A stretch of DNA of 32,057 nt from Campylobacteraceae bacterium (GTDB taxonomy: Bacteria > Campylobacterota > Campylobacteria > Campylobacterales > Campylobacteraceae), in NCBI GenBank assembly GCA_031255525.1, contig JAIRSJ010000090.1, positions 1 to 32,057 of the forward strand, written 5' to 3'. The position numbers were made by a program, and so were the translations under genes. Positions within the stretch are counted from its first letter, which is position 1; each line of letters opens with the position of its first letter. The notes under the pieces were generated by a model. The model worked only from the letters and a program-made list of their open reading frames with translations. It was not told where the DNA came from and ran no database searches. Positions 1-8,940 of the stretch are shown here, in pieces.

Positions 1-231
1 GTCGGTGAAATTTTAGTGCCTATACTTCTTATCATCGGTTTTAGAACAAGACTTGCTGCATTGATACTTGTAATAAATATGGTGTTTGTGATAGTTTTAT
101 CACACGTTTCTGATATGTTCTCTTTAAGTGCATACGGTGGACTTGCGATAGAAAATATCTACTTTTACATGTTCACTTCTGTTGCAATTTTTTTCTTAGG
201 CAGCGGTAAATACTCTATAGATAGAAATTAA
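1..231 (+). CDS. DoxX-family membrane protein, C-terminal part (5' truncated by window edge)
   Basis: The reading frame is open from base 1 and ends at TAA 229-231, so only about the last 76 residues are present. The visible part has two or three hydrophobic helices. A short charged turn (GFRTRLAAL) is followed by LVINMVFVIVLSH, a pattern typical of the second half of DoxX/DoxD-like small membrane proteins. These proteins are often linked to thiol or redox stress, but no function can be assigned from this fragment. The GTG at 16 is an internal codon here, not a likely start. The thioesterase gene follows 40 bases downstream on the same strand, so the two may be cotranscribed. Confidence 0.6.
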   Translation, partial: VGEILVPILLIIGFRTRLAALILVINMVFVIVLSHVSDMFSLSAYGGLAIENIYFYMFTSVAIFFLGSGKYSIDRN

Positions 232-271
232 AAAACCAATACGGACAACAATTTTGTAAAGGAGATTATTT

Positions 272-643
272 TTGAAAATAAGAATATATTACGAAGATAC
301 GGACGCAGGTGGAGTCGTATACCACACGAATTACATAAAATATTGTGAACGCGCGCGAAGTCAAATGTTTTATGATGAGGGCAAAAAGCTTGGTGAAAAT
401 AATTGTCATTTTGTTGTCAAAAAGATAGATGCGGAGTACTTTAAGCCCGCTTATTTAGGGGATTTATTAGAAATCAAGATAGAAATTTTAGAATTAAAAG
501 GGACGTGTGCCAATGTCTTGCACACGATATACAGAAATGAAGAGAAGCTTTTTTGCGCAAAAATATTGATAGTTTTTGTGAGCGATTTTAAGCCCACAAG
601 ATTACCCGAAGATATAAGAGAATTTTTCTTGAAAAAGATGTAA
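272..643 (+). CDS. YbgC-type acyl-CoA thioesterase (hotdog fold)
   Basis: This is a 123-residue single-domain hotdog thioesterase. The N-terminus carries the family signature EDTDAGGVVYHTNY (residues 8-21), including the catalytic-region Asp11 and His18 of the YbgC/4-hydroxybenzoyl-CoA thioesterase family. Family members hydrolyse short acyl-CoA thioesters in the cytoplasm, and YbgC is linked to the Tol-Pal envelope system in other proteobacteria; no tol gene lies in this window. The start is TTG at 272, supported by a strong ribosome site AAAGGAG at 258-264 and by the signature lying close to the N-terminus. Length is normal for the family. It ends against a hairpin that separates it from the convergent TCA operon. 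Confidence 0.85.
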   Translation: MKIRIYYEDTDAGGVVYHTNYIKYCERARSQMFYDEGKKLGENNCHFVVKKIDAEYFKPAYLGDLLEIKIEILELKGTCANVLHTIYRNEEKLFCAKILIVFVSDFKPTRLPEDIREFFLKKM

Positions 644-678
644 ATAGCTTTTTTAAACTTCTAAAAGCAATTTTAAAG

Positions 679-723
679 TTGCGTCCAAGTTTTTTAAGAC
701 AGTTTGTCTAACTTGCGACGCAA
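679..723. terminator. Large imperfect hairpin between convergent genes, probable bidirectional terminator
   Basis: The left arm TTGCGTCCAAGTT (679-691) pairs with AACTTGCGACGCAA (710-723) through 13 base pairs with one bulged base. Inside it a second stem pairs AGACA (697-701) with TGTCT (705-709) around a 3-base loop. It sits in the 128-base gap between the thioesterase gene (+) and oorC (-), where terminators for both are expected. The T-tract is weak on both sides, so termination is inferred from position and fold rather than a classic U-run. Confidence 0.5.
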
Positions 724-771
724 ATATGCTGAAAAATTAATCTTTAAAAACCAAAATTAATGGACAAATAA

Positions 772-1326
772 CTATATCAAAAGTGCTTTTTGTGCGTACT
801 TAATACCAAGCTCGTACGCTTTTTTGTTTGCGACTTTAACTTTTTCAGGAACTTTTGAGAGCATAATATCCTCAACGATTTTTTTATCCAAGACTTTTGT
901 CATCTCTATAGTAACGCCAAGAGCTACTACCGACTGGGTTACGACATTGCCGACCTCTTCTTTTGCTATTGTGATGATAGGAATTTCATAGATTTTCCAT
1001 CTCTTTCTATCTTCCTCATTGGGAGTTACCAAATTTGGCTCTATTACTATAATTCCTCCATCTTTCACGCCATCTTTAAACTGATTGTAACTTACTTGTG
1101 CGGTTGAAAGCATAAACTCTATTTCGCCCTCATTGGCATAAGGAAACAATATCTCATTCTCACTAAGTATAATATCAACTTTTGTCGGACCGCCTCTTAC
1201 TTGTGAAGTATAAGTTGAAGCTTTTATACCGTAACCGCCCTCCTCTATTTTTGCTGCTGCCAATATTTCACCCGCCAATATAACGCCTTGTCCGCCAACT
1301 CCAACGAATCGTAATTGTCTCTCCAT
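772..1326 (-). CDS. oorC: 2-oxoglutarate:acceptor oxidoreductase, gamma subunit
   Basis: This is the last gene of the oorDABC set. It is the gamma-domain subunit (184 residues) of the CoA-dependent 2-oxoglutarate oxidoreductase, which converts 2-oxoglutarate to succinyl-CoA with ferredoxin or flavodoxin/quinone-linked electron transfer instead of NAD. The N-terminus has the glycine-rich GVGGQG motif typical of pyruvate/2-oxoacid ferredoxin oxidoreductase gamma domains, followed by STYTSQVRGGP. An upstream in-frame TTG at 1341 is possible, but ATG at 1326 is preferred because GAGGAG lies just upstream of it and the family motif then begins near residue 8. The start lies just after the oorB stop (TGA, 1338-1340), so translation is probably coupled. 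Confidence 0.92.
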   Translation of the reverse strand: MERQLRFVGVGGQGVILAGEILAAAKIEEGGYGIKASTYTSQVRGGPTKVDIILSENEILFPYANEGEIEFMLSTAQVSYNQFKDGVKDGGIIVIEPNLVTPNEEDRKRWKIYEIPIITIAKEEVGNVVTQSVVALGVTIEMTKVLDKKIVEDIMLSKVPEKVKVANKKAYELGIKYAQKALLI

Positions 1327-1337
1327 AAGATAACTCC

Positions 1338-2171
1338 TCAAAACTTAACGACAGTTCCGTTTTGCGCAGCTTCTATGACTTTGTCATACGCTTTGCAATA
1401 CTCTATTTTATCTGTCTCGTGTTTTAAAATTCCTGTGGGGAATTTACCTTTTTTCTCTTCATCGGAAAGTTGGTCAAATCTGTTTTTAGACACGATTCTA
1501 TTCTCTATCCATTGTAAGTTCAGCATAGCCTCTCCCATCTTGTTTTTTCTTCCCAAATTTATATGACAATTTGAAAATATGTCAAAAAAAGAATATCCTT
1601 CATGAGAAAAACCTTCAATGAGCGTTTTTTCTATCCTTTTTGGATCCAGCACACTCTCTCTGGCCACAAATGTAGCTCCTGCTGCACTTGCAAGTTTTGC
1701 CGCGTCAAAAGATGGATCTACATTGCCGTATTGCGCGGTAACTGTCCACATGCCTTGCGGAGTTGTTGGTGAAGTTTGAGAATTTGTAAGACCATATATG
1801 AAGTTATTTATCAATATATGATTTAAATCAATATTTCGTCTACAGCCGTGTATTGTGTGATTTCCGCCTATGGCAAGTCCATCTCCATCTCCAGTAACAA
1901 CAATAACGTGCTTGGAAGGATTAGCAAGTTTTATACCTGTAGCGTAAGCAATGGCGCGCCCATGTGTAGTGTGCACCGTGTTGCAGTTGATATAAGAGCT
2001 AAATCTTCCGCTGCAGCCAATGCCCGAAACTACACATACATCGCTCATGTCCCATCCAATTTTTTCTATTGCTCTGATGACTGATTTTAAAATAACGCCA
2101 TCGCCGCAGCCCCAACACCAAAGAGTAGGCATCTTATCTACTCTTAAAAATTCATCATAGTTAAAAGCCAT
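1338..2171 (-). CDS. oorB: 2-oxoglutarate:acceptor oxidoreductase, beta subunit (TPP-binding)
   Basis: This is the 277-residue catalytic beta subunit that binds thiamine diphosphate. The TPP/Mg motif GDGDG is at about 94-98, followed by NNFIYGLTNSQTSPT, which is highly typical of 2-oxoacid oxidoreductase beta subunits. Four cysteines fit the family's 4Fe-4S cluster: C19 and C22 (WCWGCG), C53 (GIGCSGR) and C202. It acts with OorA, OorC and OorD as a cytoplasmic complex in the TCA cycle. The start codon overlaps the oorA stop by one base (TAATG at 2173-2169), which indicates translational coupling. Length and motifs are intact. Confidence 0.95.
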   Translation of the reverse strand: MAFNYDEFLRVDKMPTLWCWGCGDGVILKSVIRAIEKIGWDMSDVCVVSGIGCSGRFSSYINCNTVHTTHGRAIAYATGIKLANPSKHVIVVTGDGDGLAIGGNHTIHGCRRNIDLNHILINNFIYGLTNSQTSPTTPQGMWTVTAQYGNVDPSFDAAKLASAAGATFVARESVLDPKRIEKTLIEGFSHEGYSFFDIFSNCHINLGRKNKMGEAMLNLQWIENRIVSKNRFDQLSDEEKKGKFPTGILKHETDKIEYCKAYDKVIEAAQNGTVVKF

Positions 2172-3301
2172 TATCTCATTCCTTTGATTTTTGCTATAAA
2201 CTCCTGCGGAGTCAGCGGACGACCGTTTGCTTTTTGCAAAGTCTCAAAATCTCTTTTTATAACACGCTCCACTTCATCTGCATACTGCCCCATGTTCAAC
2301 TCTGCAACCAGTATTTTTTCAAATTTTTTGCCAAGTTCAAAAAGTTCCTCGGCAGGACTTGGCCATAAAGTAATCGGTCTGAACAATCCCGCTTTTATCC
2401 CTTCACGGCGAAGTTTGACGATAGCCTCTTTTGCACTTCTTGAAACGCTTCCGTAAGCTATGATAAGAATATCAGCATCATCGGTCATAAAATTTTCGTA
2501 TTTTACTATTTCATCTTTATGATTATTGATTTTACCTGTCAATCTTTCAATATTATTTTGACACATTTCGCCATCTTCTGTAGGAAATCCGGTAGGTCCG
2601 TGATGCAAGCCTGTAATATGATATTTATAGCCTTTAAAAAATGGATTTAACACGGCAGGTTCGTCTTTACCGACATTGTACGGCTTATAATCTTTAGGCT
2701 CTCCCGCAAATTGTTTTCGCTTAATCACGCTTTTTCTAATCTCTTCGATGTCGGGTAAAATAGCTTTTCCATGCATGTGACCTATTGTCTCATCTAATAG
2801 TAAAAACACCGGAGTCATAAATTTTTCGGCTAAATTAAATGCTCTTACAGTTTCGCTGTAAGCCTCCTCAAGACTTCCTGGACATAATGAAATAGATGCA
2901 AAATCTCCATGGCTCGGCGCTTTTGCCTGATTTATATCACCTTGCGATACTCGTGTAGGAAGTCCGGTAGACGGTCCTCCGCGCATAACGTTTACTATTA
3001 CTATCGGAATTTCTGCAATGAAACTTAAACCTATCTGTTCAGACTTTAGAGAAATTCCGGGACCAGATGTAGCTGTCATAGCCTTGGATCCGCTCATTGA
3101 AGCACCCAAGGCTACAGATATGCCGCCTATCTCATCTTCCATCTGTATAAATTTTCCACCGTATTTTGGCAACAGTACGCTCATTTCATGCGCAACTTCG
3201 CTTGAAGGCGTTATCGGATATCCACCGAAAAAATTACAGCCGCAATCTATCGCAGCATGCGCGCACAATTCATTACCATTTGAAACTATTACTCTTGACA
3301 T
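2171..3301 (-). CDS. oorA: 2-oxoglutarate:acceptor oxidoreductase, alpha subunit
   Basis: This 376-residue alpha subunit carries the pyrimidine-binding fold. The N-terminus (SNGNELCAHAAIDCG, then GGYPITPSSE) is the hallmark of 2-oxoacid:ferredoxin oxidoreductase alpha chains, and the central TSGPGISLKSEQIG segment matches the same family. With OorB it forms the active site for oxidative decarboxylation of 2-oxoglutarate to succinyl-CoA, and the reaction can run in reverse in autotrophs. Both ends show one-base TAATG overlaps, with oorD upstream and oorB downstream, so the four subunits are almost certainly translated together. No NAD-dependent E1/E2 subunits of a 2-oxoglutarate dehydrogenase are present in the window. 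Confidence 0.95.
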   Translation of the reverse strand: MSRVIVSNGNELCAHAAIDCGCNFFGGYPITPSSEVAHEMSVLLPKYGGKFIQMEDEIGGISVALGASMSGSKAMTATSGPGISLKSEQIGLSFIAEIPIVIVNVMRGGPSTGLPTRVSQGDINQAKAPSHGDFASISLCPGSLEEAYSETVRAFNLAEKFMTPVFLLLDETIGHMHGKAILPDIEEIRKSVIKRKQFAGEPKDYKPYNVGKDEPAVLNPFFKGYKYHITGLHHGPTGFPTEDGEMCQNNIERLTGKINNHKDEIVKYENFMTDDADILIIAYGSVSRSAKEAIVKLRREGIKAGLFRPITLWPSPAEELFELGKKFEKILVAELNMGQYADEVERVIKRDFETLQKANGRPLTPQEFIAKIKGMR

Positions 3302-3624
3302 TATGCACCAACTTTATTGAATTTATTGTTTTTGATAGCTAAAGCTCTTGCTTTTGACTCTTCCGTCAGTTTTGCAAATTTTACTTCGCTTGAGCGTTCA
3401 GCTACAAAGATGGCAAAATCGGGACAGTGCAATTCGCAATCCCTACAACCTATGCAAGAGTCAGGTTCTACTACTTCTATGGTTTTGCCCTGCGTTGAAT
3501 TCATATTCTGCACCATTGCCAAAGTGCCTGACGGACACAAGCTAACGCATATATCGCAAGCCTTGCATCTTGATATGTCTACCCAAACTAATGCCTTATT
3601 TTCAGGCGGGGTCATGAAACTCAT
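3301..3624 (-). CDS. oorD: 2-oxoglutarate:acceptor oxidoreductase, ferredoxin-like delta subunit
   Basis: This 107-residue electron-transfer subunit has two 4Fe-4S motifs. The first is C20-x2-C23-x2-C26-x3-C30 (CKACDICVSLCP) and the second is C57-x2-C60-x2-C63-x3-C67 (CIGCRDCELHCP), a bacterial 2[4Fe-4S] ferredoxin arrangement. It carries electrons from the OorAB active site to the external acceptor. The start ATG at 3624 follows AAGGAG at a good distance. The 53-base gap to sucD is among the larger gaps inside the eight-gene operon, so the oor genes might have some expression of their own, although no clear promoter is visible there. Confidence 0.93.
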   Translation of the reverse strand: MSFMTPPENKALVWVDISRCKACDICVSLCPSGTLAMVQNMNSTQGKTIEVVEPDSCIGCRDCELHCPDFAIFVAERSSEVKFAKLTEESKARALAIKNNKFNKVGA

Positions 3625-3677
3625 ATGTTATTCTCCTTATCATTTTTTCAATACTGTCAAAAACGGTTAAAAGTATA

Positions 3678-4550
3678 TCAGCTGTTTAAAATTTCCGCAA
3701 CTTTTTTCCCGATAAGCGCAGGTGTTTTTACTACATGCACTCCGACTTTTTCCAAAGCAGCCATTTTTTCGGCAGCAGTTTGGCTTCCGCCGCTTACGAT
3801 AGCGCCTGCATGTCCCATTCTTTTACCCTTAGGAGCAGTAGCTCCTGCTATAAATGCAACTATCGGTTTTTTGATATCTGTTTTTATGAATTCGGCGGCT
3901 TCGATTTCCAATGTTCCCCCGATTTCTCCTATCAAAGTTATAGCCTTTGTCTCTTTATCGTTTTCAAAAAGTTTCAGTAATTCTTTATATCCAAGTCCGA
4001 TAATAGGATCTCCTCCTATCCCCACAGCAGTAGATATGCCAAGACCCTCTTGTACTATTTGATTGCTTACCTCGTAAGTCAATGTTCCTGATTTTGATAT
4101 GAGACCCACGCTGCCTTTTTTAAAGATGCTTCCCGGCATTATACCAATTTTGCACTCTTCGCTTGTTATAATTCCGGGACAATTTGGTCCTATAATATTC
4201 ATGCCTTTTTTCGTAGCATACAGTTTGGCGTTCATCATATCTCGCACCGGAATCCCTTCTGTTATGACAACGGCCAATTTTATGCCGCTCTCCGCCGCTT
4301 CCATTATGGCATCTGCAGCAAACAACGGAGGAACAAATATCATACTTGTATCAGCATTTAGAGCTTCCACTGCTTCTCTTACGGTATTAAATACGGGCTT
4401 CCCAAGATGCGTCTCTCCTTTGCGTCCGGGAGTTACGCCGCCTACTATTTTGGAACCGTAAGATATGCACTGTTCGCTATGAAAAGTACCCTCTTTACCT
4501 GTGAAGCCTTGAACTATTATCCTTGTATTTTTGTCTATCAAAATACTCAT
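3678..4550 (-). CDS. sucD: Succinyl-CoA synthetase (ADP-forming), alpha subunit
   Basis: This 290-residue CoA-binding alpha subunit has the usual length. The N-terminal CoA-binding Rossmann region reads [14 protein letters not shown]. The phosphorylated histidine is H247 in [10 protein letters not shown], the universal SucD active-site motif. With SucC it interconverts succinyl-CoA and succinate with substrate-level phosphorylation, directly downstream of the OOR reaction. The start shares an ATGA overlap with the sucC stop (4547-4550), so the two subunits are translationally coupled. Confidence 0.96.
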   Translation of the reverse strand: MSILIDKNTRIIVQGFTGKEGTFHSEQCISYGSKIVGGVTPGRKGETHLGKPVFNTVREAVEALNADTSMIFVPPLFAADAIMEAAESGIKLAVVITEGIPVRDMMNAKLYATKKGMNIIGPNCPGIITSEECKIGIMPGSIFKKGSVGLISKSGTLTYEVSNQIVQEGLGISTAVGIGGDPIIGLGYKELLKLFENDKETKAITLIGEIGGTLEIEAAEFIKTDIKKPIVAFIAGATAPKGKRMGHAGAIVSGGSQTAAEKMAALEKVGVHVVKTPALIGKKVAEILNS

Positions 4551-5719
4551 TGATTACCTCCTGCAGCATTTACGGCTTTTTTCGCGCCTTCAGATAAATT
4601 TGAGACCGATATAATATTTTTTATGCCGCTTTTTTGTAGTATTTCTTTGGCTTCATCTGCATTTGTTCCATCAAGTCTCACAACAATCGGAACATTTACT
4701 TGTGTTATTTTTGCAGCTTCCAAAATACCGTTTGCCACACGATCACATCTTACGATACCGCCAAAAATATTGATAAAAATAGCTTTTACATTTTTATCTT
4801 TTAATATGATTTCAAATCCTTTGGCCACAGTTTGAGGATTTGCGCCACCACCGACATCTAAAAAATTGGCAGGCTCTCCACCTTCATATTTTATAATATC
4901 CATAGTCGCCATAGCAAGCCCGGCACCATTTACCATACATCCGACATTTCCATTTAGTTTTACATACGAAAGATTTGAACGTTTGGCTTCTGTTTCGGCT
5001 TCATTTTCTTCGTCAAAATCTCTTAAACTTTCTATATCTTTGTGACGTACAAGCGCATTGTCGTCAAAATTGATCTTTGCGTCAAGCGCCAAAAATTTAT
5101 TCTCTTCGGTTAGTATCAAAGGATTTATTTCAACCATATCGGCATCATTGTTTATATAAGTTTTATATAGATTTGATACAAACTCCACAAAATCATTCAT
5201 TGTTTCCACGGATAATCCAAGCTTAAAAGCTGCTTCTTTACCATGAAATTTCTGAAATCCTATCGTAGGATCTATACAGATTTTTGCAATCTTATCAGGT
5301 GTATGTTTCGCAATCTCTTCTATATCGGTACCACCGCTTGAAGAGGCTATTATCATTGGCATTTCAAGAGTACGATTTAACGCTATAGAGATATAAAACT
5401 CTTGCTTTATATTAACTCCCTCTTCTATGTAGACTTTTTTTACCTCTTTTCCTTCGCTTGTCGTTTGATGCGTAACAAGCCTGGAGCCAATCATTTGATT
5501 TGTGAGACTCTTTACTTCATCAAGACTTTTTGCAAGCTTTACGCCTCCGCCAAGTCCGCGACCACCGGCATGAATTTGAGCTTTTACCACCCACACGCTG
5601 CCGCCAAGCTTTTTGGCATTTTGAACAGCCTCGTCGGCATTAAAGGCCACCTCCCCTTTTGGCGTAGAAATACCATACTTTCTTAATATCTCTTTTGCCT
5701 GATATTCGTGTATATTCAT
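4547..5719 (-). CDS. sucC: Succinyl-CoA synthetase (ADP-forming), beta subunit
   Basis: This 390-residue subunit has an ATP-grasp domain in about the first 240 residues (starting [16 protein letters not shown], with [12 protein letters not shown] as the nucleotide-binding loop) and a C-terminal CoA-ligase domain with [16 protein letters not shown]. Length and motifs are canonical. It supplies the nucleotide and succinate sites to the SucCD complex. The start overlaps the mdh stop as ATGA, and its ribosome site AAGGAG lies in the last codons of mdh, so translation is coupled. Confidence 0.96.
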   Translation of the reverse strand: MNIHEYQAKEILRKYGISTPKGEVAFNADEAVQNAKKLGGSVWVVKAQIHAGGRGLGGGVKLAKSLDEVKSLTNQMIGSRLVTHQTTSEGKEVKKVYIEEGVNIKQEFYISIALNRTLEMPMIIASSSGGTDIEEIAKHTPDKIAKICIDPTIGFQKFHGKEAAFKLGLSVETMNDFVEFVSNLYKTYINNDADMVEINPLILTEENKFLALDAKINFDDNALVRHKDIESLRDFDEENEAETEAKRSNLSYVKLNGNVGCMVNGAGLAMATMDIIKYEGGEPANFLDVGGGANPQTVAKGFEIILKDKNVKAIFINIFGGIVRCDRVANGILEAAKITQVNVPIVVRLDGTNADEAKEILQKSGIKNIISVSNLSEGAKKAVNAAGGNQ

Positions 5720-6654
5720 ATATTCTCCTTTAACACTCTATCTGCGATTTTTATCTGCTCTTTTAACTCCAAAGCGGCAATATGCAGCACTTCGAGTTCT
5801 TTTGCGTCTAAAGAGAGTTGTTTTATTGTTTCAACTCCATTTTTACCTATCAGCACAGGAACGCCTATGCTAACTCCGCTAATATCATATTCACCTTCCA
5901 AATACACAGAACAAGGAAGCGTCTCTTTTTTATCTTTGAGTATCGCTTCAATAAGTATACTAATAGCAGCAGCAGGTGCGTAGTAAGCGGAGGTCTGTAA
6001 GAATTTCACAATTTTTGCTCCGCCTAATTTCGTATCATTTATAATTTCTTTGCATATATGCTCATCAAACAGTTCGCTGACACTCTTTTTACCCACAAAC
6101 GAATGAGAAAGCAAAGGCAACATCTGTTCACCGTGAGCACCTATAACGCACGCTCTTACAAGTTCGCTTTTATCATCTAATCGTTTGATGATAGCGTGAG
6201 TCATTCTGGCACTATCTAAAATGCCGCCCATGCCAATAACCTTAGACCTTTGAAATCCGCTGAGTTTTAATACTGCATAATTCATTATATCCAGCGGATT
6301 GGACACAGTAACAATAATGGCGTTTGGGGCAAATTTTTTGATATTTGAAACGATTTCATTTATGATTTTAATATTTGTGCCCAAAAGGTCTTCTCTACTC
6401 ATATTTTCACGTCTTGGTACACCTGCTGTTATAACTATTATATCGCTATTTTCTATATCTTTATAATCACTTGAAGTTTTAATCCTCGTCTCTGATACAA
6501 GTGCGATTGAAGCTTGCTGGAGATCTGTTGCTTTGCCTTGAGCTATAGAGTGATTAATATCCACTAAAATAACGTTTTTACATATCTCTTTGGCTATCAA
6601 AAGGTAACATGTAGAAGCTCCTACATTTCCTGCTCCGATGACAGAAACTTTCAC
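5716..6654 (-). CDS. mdh: Malate dehydrogenase (LDH/MDH superfamily)
   Basis: This 312-residue NAD-dependent dehydrogenase has an N-terminal Rossmann motif GAGNVGAS, Asp32 at the end of strand 2 (favouring NAD), the substrate-specificity loop GVPRRENMSRED, and the catalytic His174 in IGAHGEQM. Arginines in the loop (R81/R82, R87) and R150 fit malate/oxaloacetate rather than lactate. The start is GTG at 6654, directly after the icd stop (TAA, 6658-6656), with a GGAG ribosome site inside the icd end. The family includes lactate dehydrogenases, but operon context with icd, sucCD and oor strongly supports malate dehydrogenase. Confidence 0.9.
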   Translation of the reverse strand: MKVSVIGAGNVGASTCYLLIAKEICKNVILVDINHSIAQGKATDLQQASIALVSETRIKTSSDYKDIENSDIIVITAGVPRRENMSREDLLGTNIKIINEIVSNIKKFAPNAIIVTVSNPLDIMNYAVLKLSGFQRSKVIGMGGILDSARMTHAIIKRLDDKSELVRACVIGAHGEQMLPLLSHSFVGKKSVSELFDEHICKEIINDTKLGGAKIVKFLQTSAYYAPAAAISILIEAILKDKKETLPCSVYLEGEYDISGVSIGVPVLIGKNGVETIKQLSLDAKELEVLHIAALELKEQIKIADRVLKENI

Positions 6655-6655
6655 T

Positions 6656-8857
6656 TTATGCTCCTATGGCATCTATGATAAGGTTAAATGTTTCACTCGG
6701 TCTCATCAGAGCAAAAGCTTTTTCATCATTCGGATGATAATAACCGCCTATATCAGCTTTTTGTCCTTGAACGCTGTTTAATTCAAGTAGTATTTTTTGC
6801 TCATTTTGCAAAAGTTTTTGATAAAAAGGTGCAAAAAATTCGCTGAGACTTTTATCATCTTTTTGATTTGCAAGAGCTTTCATCCAATAAAGCGTCAAAT
6901 AAAAATGGTTGCCGCGACTATCCAACTCGCCGCATTTTGATTTTGGAGATTTACCGTTTTGCAATAACTCTTCGGTTGCAATATCAAGTGTTTTTGCCAA
7001 TACGGCAGCTTTTTTATTACGTGCGTTTTGCGAAAAAAATTCCAATGATGCGCAAATGGCTAAAAATTCACCCAAAGAATCCCACTTTAAATGATTTTCT
7101 TCCAATAACTGCTGCATAAGTTTCGGCGCAGAACCGCCCGCTCCTGTTTCAAACAATCCTCCTCCATTCATCAGAGGCACTACAGAAAGCATCTTCGCAC
7201 TTGTTCCAAGCTCCAATATTGGGAAAAGATCTGTCAAGTAATCTCTTAAAACGTTCCCTGTTACAGATATCGTATCTTTTCCTTCGCGCATACGTTTAAG
7301 GGAAAATTTGGCGGCTTCTACGGGAGATAGAATATCTATATTTATTTTAGATAAATCATGCTCCTTTAGATACTCTTTGACTTTTGTTATAAGACTTCTA
7401 TCATGTGCTCTTTCATTATCAAGCCAGAAAATAGCGGGAGTTTTTGAAACTTTCGCGCGTTCTACCGCTAGTCTCACCCAATCTTTTATCGGAGCGTCTT
7501 TGGTCTGACACATTCTGTATATGTCACCCTTTTCCACTTTGGTCTTAAATATTATCTCATTCTTGCTATTTTTTACAATTACCAAACCTTTTTTCTCTAT
7601 GATAAAAGTTTTATCATGAGAGCCGTATTCTTCGGCTTTTTGTGCCATAAGTCCAACATTTGGGACACTTCCTATAGTTCTTGGATCGAGCGTACCGTTT
7701 TTCTTGCAATCCTCAATCACAGCTTGATAAATTTTTGCATAACATCTATCGGGAATAACGGCTTTGACTTCTTTTTGATGACCGTCTTTATCCCACATAA
7801 TACCACCGGCTCTAATCATCGCAGGCATTGAAGCGTCAACTATAACGTCATTTGGAAAATGCAGATTTGTAATGCCTTTATTAGAATCTACCATAGCAAT
7901 ATTTGGCCGTTTTTTATAAATTTCAGATATATCTTTTTCTATTGCCTCTTTTTCATTTTTGGGCAAATTTGCAATTTTTAAGTATAAATCTCCAAGTCCG
8001 TTATTTGCATTTATACCAAGCTTTTCAAATATAGTACTATATTTTTCAAATAATTCGTTAAAAAATGCCAAAACACAGATACCGAATATCACAGGATCCG
8101 ATACTTTCATCATAGTGGCTTTAAGATGCACGGAAAAAAGTACATCTTTTTCTTTTGCATCTTCAATCTCTTTTAAAAAAAACTCTTTCAAAGCTTTTAC
8201 ATTCATAAACGATACGTCTACAATTTCGCCTTTTTGCACTCTCAAGTCTGATTTTAATGTTCTTTTTTCCCCGCCTTCATCCATAAATTCGATAGATATA
8301 ACATCTTCATTGGGAAAAATATACGAATCCTCATTTCCATAAAAATCGCCGTTATCCATATAAGAAGCATGGCTTTTTGACTCTTTTTTCCATATACCCA
8401 TTTGATGAGGATTGCTTTTCGCGTAATTTTTAACGGCTTTTGGCGCGCGTCTGTCGGAATTTCCTTCACGCAAAACAGGATTTACCGCAGAGCCTAAAAT
8501 CTTCGAATATTTTGCTTTTATCTCTTTTTCTTTGTCATCTGTCGGATTTTCAGGAAAATCAGGTATATCGTAACCTTGCAACTGAAGTTCGCTTATGGCG
8601 GCTTTTAATTGTGGTATGGATGCTGAAATATTTGGCAGCTTTATGATATTTGCGTCTTTATTTTGGGTAAGATTTCCCAAATACGCCAAATCATCAGGGT
8701 AATCTAAAAAAGTGCTTAAAATTCTTCCGGATAACGAGATATCTCTTAATTCAAAATCCACATCGCATTTTTTGCCTAAAGCTTTTACTACGGGAAATAA
8801 AGAATATGTGGCAAGAGCCGGAGATTCATCGGTTTTAGTGTATATTATACGAGACAT
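6656..8857 (-). CDS. icd: Isocitrate dehydrogenase, NADP-dependent, monomeric type
   Basis: This 733-residue protein is the large monomeric isocitrate dehydrogenase (IDH type II), unlike the roughly 415-residue dimeric enzyme. It is recognised from the N-terminus ([19 protein letters not shown]), the region [14 protein letters not shown] that belongs to the substrate-binding part of this family, and the C-terminal [17 protein letters not shown] segment. It oxidises isocitrate to 2-oxoglutarate with NADP, and the product is the substrate of OorDABC encoded downstream. It is the first gene of the operon, and a strong AT-rich promoter region lies upstream (8891-8920). Ribosome site GAAAGG precedes ATG 8857. 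Confidence 0.95.
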   Translation of the reverse strand: MSRIIYTKTDESPALATYSLFPVVKALGKKCDVDFELRDISLSGRILSTFLDYPDDLAYLGNLTQNKDANIIKLPNISASIPQLKAAISELQLQGYDIPDFPENPTDDKEKEIKAKYSKILGSAVNPVLREGNSDRRAPKAVKNYAKSNPHQMGIWKKESKSHASYMDNGDFYGNEDSYIFPNEDVISIEFMDEGGEKRTLKSDLRVQKGEIVDVSFMNVKALKEFFLKEIEDAKEKDVLFSVHLKATMMKVSDPVIFGICVLAFFNELFEKYSTIFEKLGINANNGLGDLYLKIANLPKNEKEAIEKDISEIYKKRPNIAMVDSNKGITNLHFPNDVIVDASMPAMIRAGGIMWDKDGHQKEVKAVIPDRCYAKIYQAVIEDCKKNGTLDPRTIGSVPNVGLMAQKAEEYGSHDKTFIIEKKGLVIVKNSKNEIIFKTKVEKGDIYRMCQTKDAPIKDWVRLAVERAKVSKTPAIFWLDNERAHDRSLITKVKEYLKEHDLSKINIDILSPVEAAKFSLKRMREGKDTISVTGNVLRDYLTDLFPILELGTSAKMLSVVPLMNGGGLFETGAGGSAPKLMQQLLEENHLKWDSLGEFLAICASLEFFSQNARNKKAAVLAKTLDIATEELLQNGKSPKSKCGELDSRGNHFYLTLYWMKALANQKDDKSLSEFFAPFYQKLLQNEQKILLELNSVQGQKADIGGYYHPNDEKAFALMRPSETFNLIIDAIGA

Positions 8858-8890
8858 ATATATTTACCTTTCATAAATCATTCAACGAGC

Positions 8891-8920
8891 CATATTATCA
8901 TTATAATTATAAATGCAATT
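8891..8920 (-). promoter_or_regulatory. Predicted promoter of the icd-mdh-sucCD-oorDABC operon
   Basis: Read on the minus strand, this stretch holds a TTGCAT-like element followed by overlapping TATAAT-type hexamers, including TATAAT at 8905-8900 and TAATAT at 8897-8892. It lies 35-60 bases upstream of the icd start in an 83-base intergenic gap. The exact -10 cannot be chosen by eye because several AT-rich hexamers overlap. Confidence 0.45.
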
Positions 8921-8940
8921 GGAAAAAGAGTACCTAATTT

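Noticed and set aside
1327-1341. TTG start at 1341 for oorC
   Set aside because: The TTG overlaps the ribosome site of the better ATG at 1326, which places the GxGGQG motif at the usual distance from the start.
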